Below, piece after piece: positions 43,417 to 52,022 of a stretch of DNA of 64,000 nt. Below the pieces are notes generated by a model, which was not told the DNA's origin, did not search any database, and worked only from the letters and a program-made list of their open reading frames with translations. Within the stretch, counting starts at the first letter, position 1. Every line of letters starts with the position of its first letter. The stretch spans positions 372,001-436,000 of the forward strand of contig JAYQSP010000011.1 of the NCBI GenBank assembly GCA_038146925.1. The letters run 5' to 3'. The translations under genes and the position numbers were made by a program. This DNA comes from UBA830 sp038146925 (GTDB taxonomy: Bacteria; Pseudomonadota; Alphaproteobacteria; MPNO01; UBA830).

Positions 43417-45675
43417 ATGAACGACCAACCTCTTCCGCAACCGGCATCCGATAACCGACCGGCGCCACCTTACCTGAGCGGACTTAACGACCCGCAGCGC
43501 GAGGCCGTGGAGACGGCAGACGGGCCTCTGCTCGTGCTGGCCGGCGCCGGCACCGGCAAAACCCGCGTGCTGACGACGCGTATCGGTCACATCCTGATGA
43601 CACGGCGGGCCTGGCCCAATCAGATACTGTCGGTCACGTTCACCAACAAGGCGGCGCGCGAAATGCGCGACCGGGTGGCCGGGATGATCGGCGGCGCCAC
43701 CGAAGGGCTGTGGATCGGGACGTTTCATGCCATCGCAACGCGCATTTTGCGCCGTCATGCGGAAGTAGTCGGTCTGAAATCCAATTTCACGATCCTCGAC
43801 CAGGACGATCAGATCCGCCTGGTAAAACAGATCATCGAAGCGGAAGAGATCGACGACAAGCGCTGGCCGGCCCGGGCGGTGCATGCCGCCATAGAAAGGT
43901 TCAAGGACCGGGGACTGACGCCGGACAAGGTGGGCGTCGCCGAGGCGGGTGATATCGCCGACGGCCGGATCGGCGAATTGTACAGAATATACCAGGACCG
44001 GCTGGTGGTTCTGAATGCCGCCGATTTCGGCGATCTGCTGCTGCACTGCCTGACCGTGTTCACGTCCCGCCCCGAGGTGCTGGAGGAATACCAGCGACAG
44101 TTTCACTATATCCTGGTCGACGAGTATCAGGATTCCAACGTGTCGCAGTATCTGTGGCTGCGGCTGTTGGCTCAGGGGCGGAACAACATCTGCTGCGTCG
44201 GCGACGACGATCAGTCGATCTACAGCTGGCGTGGCGCCGAGGTCGGCAACATTCTGCGCTTCGAAAAGGATTTCCCGGGCGCCAAAGTGATCCGGCTGGA
44301 ACAGAACTACCGCTCCACCCAGCAGATACTCAGCGCCGCGTCGCACATGATTGCCGTCAATCAGGGACGGCTGGGAAAAACGCTGTGGACCGAGGCCGAG
44401 GGGGGCGAGTCGATCCGCATTCATGCCGTGTGGGACGGCGAATCCGAAGCCCGGTTCGTCGGCGACGAGATCGAAACTCTGCAGCGCGACGGCGAATCCC
44501 TGAACGAGATCGCCATTCTGGTCCGCGCCAGCTTTCAAATGCGTGAATTCGAGGAACGCCTGATCACGCTCGGGGTTCCGTACCGGGTTGTTGGCGGACC
44601 CCGCTTCTATGAGCGGGCCGAAATACGGGACGCGATCGCTTATCTTCGCGTCGTTGCGCAGCCGAATGACGATCTGGCACTGGAACGTATCATCAACACC
44701 CCGAGGCGCGGCCTCGGCGCTGCCACGCTCCAGGCGATGCATGGTCATGCGCGGGCGCTAGGGATATCGCTGCACGAATCCGCGCGCCAGCTGATCGAAA
44801 CCGACGAACTGAAACCGCAGGCGAGGTCGTCGCTGCGACGGATTATCGATGATTTTGCCCGCTGGCGCGCCCAGGCCCAGGCGATCGATCATATCGAACT
44901 GGCGGAGACGGTGCTGGACGAATCCGGCTATACCGGCATGTGGATGGCCAGCAAGGCAGCCGACGCGCCGGGCCGGTTGGAGAATCTGAAGGAACTGGTC
45001 TCGGCGCTGAACGAATTCGAGTCTCTCGGCGGGTTTCTGGAACATATCAGTCTGGTGATGGACCGCGATGACAACGCCGCCGGCGATATGGTCAGCCTGA
45101 TGACGCTACATGCCGCCAAGGGGCTTGAATTCAATAACGTCTTTCTGCCCGGCTGGGAGGAAGAGGTCTTCCCGAACCGTCGATCGGTCGATGACGGCGG
45201 TGGAGCCGCGCTCGAGGAAGAACGCCGGCTGGCCTATGTCGGGCTGACGCGCGCGCGGCGCCGGGTCTGGATCTGCCATGCCTCCAGCCGCCGGGTCTAC
45301 AACCAGTGGCTTGCCTGCGCGCCATCCAGGTTTATCGACGAGTTGCCGGAAGATCTGGTTGAACACCGAATGGAGGCCGGTCTGTACGGCGGAGTGGCCG
45401 AACCGGGGCTGAATTCGCTGGAAGATAACTGGGGCGGCAGCGCCGCAGGACGCGGCCCAGGATTCCAGCGCATGCGGGCGAACAGGGGCAATGCCGCCCG
45501 CCCGCCGGCGGGCGGCGACATCTCCACCGTCAGCTCCATTGCCATCGGCGATCGGATTTTTCACCAGAAATTCGGCTACGGCACAGTGGTGTCCAGCGAT
45601 GGCGGCAAGCTGGAAATCGACTTCGAAAAAGCCGGAGCCAAAAAAGTCCTCGAAAGCTTCGTGGAACCTGCATGA
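43417..45675 (+). CDS. uvrD: UvrD/PcrA-type ATP-dependent DNA helicase
   Basis: 752 residues, full length. SF1A helicase used in nucleotide excision and mismatch repair. Walker A GAGTGKT at 43-49, VDEYQDSN with the DEYQ box, CVGDDDQSIYSWRGAE as motif III, EQNYRSTQQIL as motif IV, and VSLMTLHAAKGLEFNNVFLP in motif V. The C-terminal 50 residues form the PcrA/UvrD tail (FGYGTVVSSDGGKLEIDF) that binds RNA polymerase in relatives. Its stop overlaps the prmA start (ATGA). Confidence 0.93.
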   Translation: MNDQPLPQPASDNRPAPPYLSGLNDPQREAVETADGPLLVLAGAGTGKTRVLTTRIGHILMTRRAWPNQILSVTFTNKAAREMRDRVAGMIGGATEGLWIGTFHAIATRILRRHAEVVGLKSNFTILDQDDQIRLVKQIIEAEEIDDKRWPARAVHAAIERFKDRGLTPDKVGVAEAGDIADGRIGELYRIYQDRLVVLNAADFGDLLLHCLTVFTSRPEVLEEYQRQFHYILVDEYQDSNVSQYLWLRLLAQGRNNICCVGDDDQSIYSWRGAEVGNILRFEKDFPGAKVIRLEQNYRSTQQILSAASHMIAVNQGRLGKTLWTEAEGGESIRIHAVWDGESEARFVGDEIETLQRDGESLNEIAILVRASFQMREFEERLITLGVPYRVVGGPRFYERAEIRDAIAYLRVVAQPNDDLALERIINTPRRGLGAATLQAMHGHARALGISLHESARQLIETDELKPQARSSLRRIIDDFARWRAQAQAIDHIELAETVLDESGYTGMWMASKAADAPGRLENLKELVSALNEFESLGGFLEHISLVMDRDDNAAGDMVSLMTLHAAKGLEFNNVFLPGWEEEVFPNRRSVDDGGGAALEEERRLAYVGLTRARRRVWICHASSRRVYNQWLACAPSRFIDELPEDLVEHRMEAGLYGGVAEPGLNSLEDNWGGSAAGRGPGFQRMRANRGNAARPPAGGDISTVSSIAIGDRIFHQKFGYGTVVSSDGGKLEIDFEKAGAKKVLESFVEPA

Positions 45676-46568
45676 CCGGGACCGGATCTTCGTCAGGTGA
45701 TATCTGGCAGATCGACATCGAATTGCCGGACAAATCCGCAGTCGAGCCTTTCGAAGCCGCGCTTGAGGACGTGGTCACCGGTCTGTCCAGCTTTGAGATT
45801 ATCGGAACGCCCGGTTGGCGGGTCACGGCCTACACGGCGGGAGAACCCGACCGTGTGGACATCCTGGCCCGCCTCGGGACCGCCGCCGCGGCGGCGAATA
45901 TCGCGGTGCCCGATATCGACGTTTCGCCGGTGGAAGAGCGGGACTGGGTCGCGGAGGTAGAACGCGCGCTTTCGCCAATACACGTCGGACCCTATTACGT
46001 GTTCGGTTCGCATGTGACCGACCCGCCCCCCGCCGGTTCGATCGCCATCCGCATCGATGCCGGTCAGGCATTCGGCACCGGCAATCACGAAACCACCGGG
46101 GGCTGTCTGCAGGCGATCGAGGCGCTCTGCGCGGTGCAGGCGCCGTCCAACCCGCTGGATGTCGGCACGGGCAGCGGCATTCTTGCCATAGCACTTGCGA
46201 AACGCCTCGGTGCGACGGTGACGGCCAGCGACAACGATCCAATAGCGGTCGAGGTGGCCGTTGAAAACGCCGGCCTGAACGGGGTCGGCGGCCTGATCGG
46301 TTTTCATCTTGCGGATGGCCTCGATCACCCGGCGCTTGAGGCCGAGGCGCCCTTTGATCTTATTGTCGCCAATATCGTGGCCAATCCGCTGATTGCGCTG
46401 TCCGCCGAAATCGCAAGCGCGCTGACCGACACCGGCCATGTCGTACTTTCCGGCATTTTGTCGGATCAGGCAGACGACGTTGTCGGCGCGTACCGGGCAA
46501 ACGGCATAACCCTGAAGGACCGGATCGCAATCGGCGACTGGGTGACGCTGACCCTTCAGCGCGACTAG
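45672..46568 (+). CDS. prmA: ribosomal protein L11 methyltransferase
   Basis: 298 residues. PrmA methylates lysines and the N-terminus of ribosomal protein L11. The N-terminal substrate-recognition domain (1-110) precedes the methyltransferase: AFGTGNHETT, DVGTGSGILAIAL (motif I) and DLIVANIVANPL (motif IV with the family's NI). It overlaps the helicase gene. Its TAG stop shares the four bases CTAG with the stop of the opposite gene. Confidence 0.95.
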   Translation: MTGTGSSSGDIWQIDIELPDKSAVEPFEAALEDVVTGLSSFEIIGTPGWRVTAYTAGEPDRVDILARLGTAAAAANIAVPDIDVSPVEERDWVAEVERALSPIHVGPYYVFGSHVTDPPPAGSIAIRIDAGQAFGTGNHETTGGCLQAIEALCAVQAPSNPLDVGTGSGILAIALAKRLGATVTASDNDPIAVEVAVENAGLNGVGGLIGFHLADGLDHPALEAEAPFDLIVANIVANPLIALSAEIASALTDTGHVVLSGILSDQADDVVGAYRANGITLKDRIAIGDWVTLTLQRD

Positions 46569-47068
46569 TTTTTCTCCAGCTCCGCGAAGCCGTCGCGGAA
46601 GCCGTTGAGGGAAAATTCGACCCGCAGCGGGCGTCCGTTGGGCTGGCGGAAAACAACGCGTCCGTTCTTGCCTTCCGAAAATACACGGCGAACGTCGTCG
46701 CTGACGGGAAACTGGCCCTGGCAGCCGTTTACGTTGCACAGCCGAAGCTGGAATCGGACGAGTTCCTTTTCGTCGACATGCAGCGTCAGGCCCGCCGGCA
46801 ACAGGATTCCCAGCGGCGCGGTCACGGCGGCGACGTAGGGTTTGTCCTTGTCCGGACGCGCGATGGATACGTTGAGGACGCGTTTGCCGCTCTGGCGCAG
46901 GATGATGTTCTGGAACAGGATGCAACGCTGCGGCGCGTCTTCCTTCAACTGGCGGCAGGCAACCGCCCAGTCGCCGAATTTCTTGTCCGTCGGCGACGGG
47001 GTTTGCGCATTAGCGGTCGAAACGGCGGCAAAGACAAAAACCGACGCCATTAGATGAAATATTCGCAT
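46565..47068 (-). CDS. IalB-family (invasion associated locus B) exported protein
   Basis: 167 residues with a signal peptide (1-21, ending in STANAQ). KKFGDWAVACRQL with its Cys, the CNVNGC pair and the beta-rich body match IalB, an alphaproteobacterial periplasmic or outer-membrane protein first linked with host-cell invasion in Bartonella but common in free-living species. Role here unknown. The ATG at 47068 starts the signal peptide, and the longer frame upstream is not coding. Confidence 0.87.
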   Translation of the reverse strand: MRIFHLMASVFVFAAVSTANAQTPSPTDKKFGDWAVACRQLKEDAPQRCILFQNIILRQSGKRVLNVSIARPDKDKPYVAAVTAPLGILLPAGLTLHVDEKELVRFQLRLCNVNGCQGQFPVSDDVRRVFSEGKNGRVVFRQPNGRPLRVEFSLNGFRDGFAELEKN

Positions 47069-47196
47069 GTTCTGTACTCGCTTACCCTGATTACAACCCG
47101 TTTCACCGCCACACGGCGAACCTGCGGCATCCAAGGGGACGTTCGCAATCATATTGTCCCCGTATTATCATTGGGATACAGCATGTTAGAGCCTGC

Positions 47197-49197
47197 GTGG
47201 CAGGCTCGGCGCGGTTTCCCGGGGAGGATAAAAAGATCGACACGAACCTGATTGACGGCCTCGCCGCGTCCGCCTTCTCCACCGATATCGACGGTGCCTT
47301 CGACGTCCTCGCCGAATTGTTCGCAGGGGCTTCCCCGGAAGACGTGGCCGCCCGGATCCACGAGGTACGCGAGCGGCAGATGGCGAGCTTCGGCAGCGTA
47401 CCTGCGCCGCCGGAACGGGTGGCGTCTCTGCGCACGGAAATGTCGGGGCAGGGGTTGGACGGGTTCCTCGTGCCGCTGTCGGACGAACACCAGGGCGAAT
47501 TCATCGCCACCCGGTCACAGCGGCTTGCCTGGCTGACTGGTTTCGGCGGTTCCGCCGGCATGGCGATCGTATTGAGGGACAAGGCGGCGATTTTCGTCGA
47601 TGGCCGCTATACGCTTCAGGTGCGCGACCAGGTCGATACCGCGACGTTCGTGCCGCAACATCTGGCAGAGTCGCCGCCCGACAAATGGTTGCGGGCGAAT
47701 GCGCCGGCGGGTGGGAAAATCGGCTTCGACCCGTGGCTGCATACACCGGCGGGAATAGACCGTCTGCGCAAGGCATGCAAAGCAGCGGGGGCGGAACTGG
47801 CGCCGGTGGACGTCAATCCGGTCGATGCCGCCTGGCCGGACCAGCCACCGCCGCCGCTGGGACCGGCGATCGCCTATCCGGAGGAACTCGCCGGGGTGGG
47901 CTCGACCGACAAGAGGCGTGCTGTATCCGGAGATTTACGCGATACCGGCGCCGATGCCGCGGTGCTCAGCGCACCGGATTCCATCGCCTGGCTGCTCAAT
48001 ATCCGTGGATCCGACGTCGCCAACACGCCGCTGACCCTGTCCTATGCGATCATCCACCGGACCGGCAATGTCGATTGGTACGTGGACGGACGCAAATTGA
48101 CCGCGGCAACACGCGACGCCCTGGATGGCGGCGTGATCGTGCACGAGCCGGCCGAATTCGCGGCCGGGCTGGCGGCGTTGGGGAGCGCGGGCAAATCCGT
48201 CCGTCTCGATACCGCGACGATCCCGGAAGCCGTTCGCCTCCAGCTGTCCGAGACGGGGGCGGATATCGCGCCCGGCAGCGATCCCTGCACGTTGCCCAAG
48301 GCGAAAAAGAACCCCGCAGAGATCAGCGGCACCCGCGAGGCTCATATTCGTGACGGCGCGGCGTTGTCGTCGTTTCTGGCATGGTTGGCGAAAGACGCAC
48401 CGAAAGGCGGGGTGACGGAACTGTCGGCCGCCGCGCGACTGCGCGCCTTCCGGGCCCCCGACCCCCGGTTCCGGGGCCTCAGCTTCGAGACCATTTCCGG
48501 CAGCGGTCCCAACGGCGCCATCGTGCATTACCGGGTGACGCCCGAAACCGATCGAGAACTGTTGCCGGGCGACGTTTATCTGGTCGATTCCGGTGCCCAG
48601 TATCTGGACGGCACGACGGACGTGACCCGCACGGTTTTTATCGACGATGGCAATGGTGCCCCGGCCGAAGCGCGGGAGAGATTTACCCGTGTCCTGAAAG
48701 GCCATATCGCCGTGGCTGCCGCGCGGTTTCCCGCTGGCACCCACGGCAGCCAGATCGACGCACTGGCGCGGATGTCGCTGTGGGAGGCGGGGCTGGACTA
48801 CGATCACGGCACCGGGCACGGCGTCGGCGCCTATCTTGGCGTGCACGAAGGGCCGCAGCGTATTTCCAAGACGGGCGGCGGCACGCCGATGGAACCCGGC
48901 ATGATCCTGTCGAACGAGCCCGGCTACTACAAGGAGGGCGCCTACGGCATCCGGATCGAAAACCTGGTGGTGGTGAAAGAGGCCGACGACGCGCCTACGG
49001 GTGCCGAGCGGTCGATGATGGATTTCGAGACCATCACACTGGCCCCCATCGACCGCAATCTGATTGAGGCGGATTTACTGACCGACGACGAACGCTCCTG
49101 GCTGAATGCCTATCATGCCCGCGTACGGCAAACGCTGACGCCGCTGGTGGGTGAAGACGTGCGGGCGTGGCTGGAAGGGGCGACGGCGGCGATATAG
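47197..49197 (+). CDS. M24-family Xaa-Pro aminopeptidase
   Basis: 666 residues from the GTG at 47197; two non-catalytic creatinase-like domains precede the pita-bread catalytic domain. The five metal ligands are in place: Asp464, Asp475, His541, Glu574 (SNEPGYY) and Glu588 (RIENL). It removes the first residue before proline, and this three-domain form resembles the eukaryotic APP1 type. The start is uncertain: a strong GGGGAGG stands at 47221-47227, eight bases before an in-frame ATC at 47236, not before a normal start codon. Confidence 0.9.
   Translation: MAGSARFPGEDKKIDTNLIDGLAASAFSTDIDGAFDVLAELFAGASPEDVAARIHEVRERQMASFGSVPAPPERVASLRTEMSGQGLDGFLVPLSDEHQGEFIATRSQRLAWLTGFGGSAGMAIVLRDKAAIFVDGRYTLQVRDQVDTATFVPQHLAESPPDKWLRANAPAGGKIGFDPWLHTPAGIDRLRKACKAAGAELAPVDVNPVDAAWPDQPPPPLGPAIAYPEELAGVGSTDKRRAVSGDLRDTGADAAVLSAPDSIAWLLNIRGSDVANTPLTLSYAIIHRTGNVDWYVDGRKLTAATRDALDGGVIVHEPAEFAAGLAALGSAGKSVRLDTATIPEAVRLQLSETGADIAPGSDPCTLPKAKKNPAEISGTREAHIRDGAALSSFLAWLAKDAPKGGVTELSAAARLRAFRAPDPRFRGLSFETISGSGPNGAIVHYRVTPETDRELLPGDVYLVDSGAQYLDGTTDVTRTVFIDDGNGAPAEARERFTRVLKGHIAVAAARFPAGTHGSQIDALARMSLWEAGLDYDHGTGHGVGAYLGVHEGPQRISKTGGGTPMEPGMILSNEPGYYKEGAYGIRIENLVVVKEADDAPTGAERSMMDFETITLAPIDRNLIEADLLTDDERSWLNAYHARVRQTLTPLVGEDVRAWLEGATAAI
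47221..47238 (+). promoter_or_regulatory. strong ribosome site followed by ATC
   Basis: GGGGAGG (47221-47227) is eight bases from an in-frame ATC at 47236. This spacing is ideal for initiation but ATC is a rare start codon. Initiation here would give a protein 13 residues shorter than from the GTG at 47197. It may reflect a sequence change from ATG. Confidence 0.4.
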
Positions 49198-49198
49198 C

Positions 49199-49220
49199 GT
49201 CCGGTTCCGCCAAACCGGAC
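49199..49220. terminator. hairpin between convergent genes
   Basis: An eight-pair stem GTCCGGTT/AACCGGAC (49199-49206 and 49213-49220) with a six-base loop lies between the aminopeptidase stop and the GST gene. The following T-tract is short. Confidence 0.6.
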
Positions 49221-49226
49221 ACTGTT

Positions 49227-49901
49227 TCAGGCGGTTTTGCCTTTCCAGTGCGGCGGATAGGCATCGTCGTAGCCGGGCAGCGCCTCGATACGGGTCTGCC
49301 AAGACGCCAGCGCGGGGTAATGCGCATTCAGCAGTACGATCGCAAGGTCAAAGGCCGCGGCGTCTTCCCGTCCGGCAGCGCGGGCGAGCTGCATCAGGAC
49401 CGGATAGACGATCAGGTCGGCGGCGCTGATCGTATCGCCGGCCAGCCAGTCGGTATCTGTCAGCCGGTTTTCCAGCAGCGTCAGTTCTTCCCGAACCGTC
49501 GCGGCGGCCTCCTGGATCTGTGCCGCGAATTCCGCGGATTTCCCGCGGAAAAGCGGCCGGGATATGTTGCCCACCGGGCCGCGAAGATGACTGTCGCATT
49601 CGCTGATCAATTGCCAAACAACTGCCCGTTCGGCGGGATTCGTTCCGAACAGCGGCGGGGTGCGATGGGCGAGGTCGAGATAGGTCAGCACGGCCAGGGT
49701 CTCCGGAACGACGTTCTTCCCCTCGACAAGAACCGGCACATGGCCGCGCGGATTTAGTTTCAGGAACTCCGGGCTTTTCTGGTCGCCTGCCGTGTTGCTG
49801 AGCCGGTGCGGCGTATATTTCAGTCCCTTCACCGCGAGCGCCAGCATGACCGTCCAGCAGGGCGGCGAGCCGGAGATGAAATAGAGTTCTCGCTTGGTCA
49901 T
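49227..49901 (-). CDS. glutathione S-transferase family protein
   Basis: 224 residues. The N-terminal domain has YFISGSPPCWTVMLALAVKG with the active-site Ser/Cys region and NPRGHVPVLVEG plus PETLAVLTYLD for glutathione. The C-terminal helices include AGDTISAADLIVYPVL, the usual N-capping motif. It starts directly after the ligA stop, so it is cotranscribed with the repair genes upstream. The substrate is unknown. Confidence 0.88.
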   Translation of the reverse strand: MTKRELYFISGSPPCWTVMLALAVKGLKYTPHRLSNTAGDQKSPEFLKLNPRGHVPVLVEGKNVVPETLAVLTYLDLAHRTPPLFGTNPAERAVVWQLISECDSHLRGPVGNISRPLFRGKSAEFAAQIQEAAATVREELTLLENRLTDTDWLAGDTISAADLIVYPVLMQLARAAGREDAAAFDLAIVLLNAHYPALASWQTRIEALPGYDDAYPPHWKGKTA

Positions 49902-52022
49902 TCAGCTCGATCCCCCGATCAGGTCCTGCCAGTCTTCTTCCGACAGCACGGCGACGCCCAGATCGGCGGCCTTTCTCGCTTTCGATCCGGCATCCGCGCC
50001 GACGATGACGTAGTCGGTTTTCTTCGATACCGAGCCGGACACCTTGGCGCCGAGGGATTCCGCCTTCACCTTGGCTTCCGACCGGGTCATCGTTTCGAGC
50101 GTGCCGGTAAAGACCACCGTCTTGCCGCTGATTGCGGAGGTGGCGGTTTCAGGCGGAGAGACGTCCGCGATCGTCAGTTCGGCGCCAAGATCGTCCAGCA
50201 TGCGGCGGTTTTCGGCGTTGTCTGCGTCGAAGAATCCGGCCAGTTCGTCCGCTACCGCCATGCCGATAGTATCGATATTGCATAATTCGGCATAAGCCTC
50301 GCCGATCAGATCGGGTTTTTTCTGCTCTTCCGCATTGGCGTGGCGTTCGCGGCTGACCTGTTCCATCGCCGACCGCCAGGCATCGTAGGAGCCGTAACTC
50401 CGCGCCAGCAGCCGGGCCGTCGATTCGCCGACCTGGCGGATACCAAGCGCGTAGATCAGCCGGTCGAGCCCGATGGTGCGCCGTTCCTCGATGGCGTCCA
50501 GAAGATTTTCGACCGATTTGTCGCCCCAGCCGTCGCGGCCGCGCAGATCGTCGGCATGGTCTCTGAGGCGGAAGATATCGCCTGGTCCGTCGATCAGACC
50601 GTCGGCGCCGAAGGCTTCGATATGCTTGCCGCCCAGCCCGTCTATATCGAACGCCTGACGGCTGACGAAGTGCTTCAGGCGTTCCAGTTTCTGCGCCGGA
50701 CAGATCAGCCCGCCGGTGCAGCGCCGCACCGCTTCGCCGACTTCGCGCACGGCCAGGCTGCCGCATTCGGGGCAATGGTCCGGCACGTCGTAGGCAGGCG
50801 CATCTTTCGGCCTTTTTTCTGCGATCACGTCCAGAACCTGCGGGATCACGTCGCCGGCACGCTGTATGGTGACCGTGTCGCCGATATGGATGTCTTTCTC
50901 GACGATGTAGTCTTCGTTGTGGAGGGTGGCGTTGGAGACGACCACGCCGCCCACCGTGACCGGTTCCAGTCGCGCGACCGGTGTCAACGCGCCGGTGCGG
51001 CCGACCTGGATATCGATAGCTTTCAGGATTGTCTGGGCTTTCTCGGCCGGGAATTTGTGGGCAATGGCCCAGCGCGGCGCCCGGCTGACGAAACCGAGCC
51101 GTTCCTGCCAGTCCAGGCGGTCGACCTTGTAGACCACGCCGTCGATGTCGTAGCCGAGCAGCGCGCGTTTTTCGCCAATATCGCTATGCAACGTCATGAT
51201 CTCTTCCGGCGTGTCGCAGCGCCTGGTTTCCGGGTTTACCGGAAAGCCCCATTCCTTAAGGCGCTGCAGAAAATCCCACTGTGTATCGGCCAGCGGTTCG
51301 CTGATTTCGCCCCAGCTGTAGCCGAAAAAGCGCAGCGGGCGTCTGGCAGTGATTGTCGGGTCCAGTTGCCGCAGCGACCCGGCGGCGGCGTTGCGCGGAT
51401 TGGCGAACAGTGCCTCGTCTGCGGCTGCGCGGGACTCGTTCAGCGCGGCGAAATCAGCGTGGCTCATATAGATCTCGCCGCGGATTTCGAGGGTGGCGGG
51501 AAAATCGCCGGCCAGCCGATCGGGGATATCGCCGATGGTCTTCACATTGGCGGTCACGTTCTCGCCGACCCGCCCGTCCCCGCGCGTTGCGGCCTGAATG
51601 AACTGTCCGTCTTCGTAGCGTAGCGATATCGACAGGCCGTCGATTTTGGGCTCGCCCACCAGGGTGACTTTGTCGTCCTCCGGCAAATTCAGAAACCGGC
51701 GGATGCGGGCGAAAAATTCGCGGATGTCGTCTTCGTTGAATGCATTTCCGAGCGACAGCATGGGCACCGCATGCCGGATCTTGCCGAAACCGGCCGCCGG
51801 GGCGGCGCCGACCCTTCTGCTCGGGCTGTCTTCCCGCACCAGATGCGGAAAGGCGGTTTCCAGCACCTGGTTGCGGCGGCGCAGTGCGTCGTATTCCGCA
51901 TCGGTCACCGTCGGGGCGTCGTTCTGATAGTAGCTTGCATCATGGGCCGCGATCACGGCTGCCAGCGTTTCCAGCTCCGCGGCGACCTCGGCTTCGGTCA
52001 TTTTCGAGATATCGGTACTCAT
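49902..52022 (-). CDS. ligA: NAD-dependent DNA ligase
   Basis: 706 residues. It seals nicks in replication and repair. Ia domain at the N-terminus, adenylation domain with Lys126 in KIDG, OB fold, a zinc finger (CPECG and CTGGLICPA), HhH motifs and a C-terminal BRCT domain (ISGKTVVFTGTLETMTR). All elements are present. The start overlaps the recN stop (ATGA). Confidence 0.97.
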   Translation of the reverse strand: MSTDISKMTEAEVAAELETLAAVIAAHDASYYQNDAPTVTDAEYDALRRRNQVLETAFPHLVREDSPSRRVGAAPAAGFGKIRHAVPMLSLGNAFNEDDIREFFARIRRFLNLPEDDKVTLVGEPKIDGLSISLRYEDGQFIQAATRGDGRVGENVTANVKTIGDIPDRLAGDFPATLEIRGEIYMSHADFAALNESRAAADEALFANPRNAAAGSLRQLDPTITARRPLRFFGYSWGEISEPLADTQWDFLQRLKEWGFPVNPETRRCDTPEEIMTLHSDIGEKRALLGYDIDGVVYKVDRLDWQERLGFVSRAPRWAIAHKFPAEKAQTILKAIDIQVGRTGALTPVARLEPVTVGGVVVSNATLHNEDYIVEKDIHIGDTVTIQRAGDVIPQVLDVIAEKRPKDAPAYDVPDHCPECGSLAVREVGEAVRRCTGGLICPAQKLERLKHFVSRQAFDIDGLGGKHIEAFGADGLIDGPGDIFRLRDHADDLRGRDGWGDKSVENLLDAIEERRTIGLDRLIYALGIRQVGESTARLLARSYGSYDAWRSAMEQVSRERHANAEEQKKPDLIGEAYAELCNIDTIGMAVADELAGFFDADNAENRRMLDDLGAELTIADVSPPETATSAISGKTVVFTGTLETMTRSEAKVKAESLGAKVSGSVSKKTDYVIVGADAGSKARKAADLGVAVLSEEDWQDLIGGSS

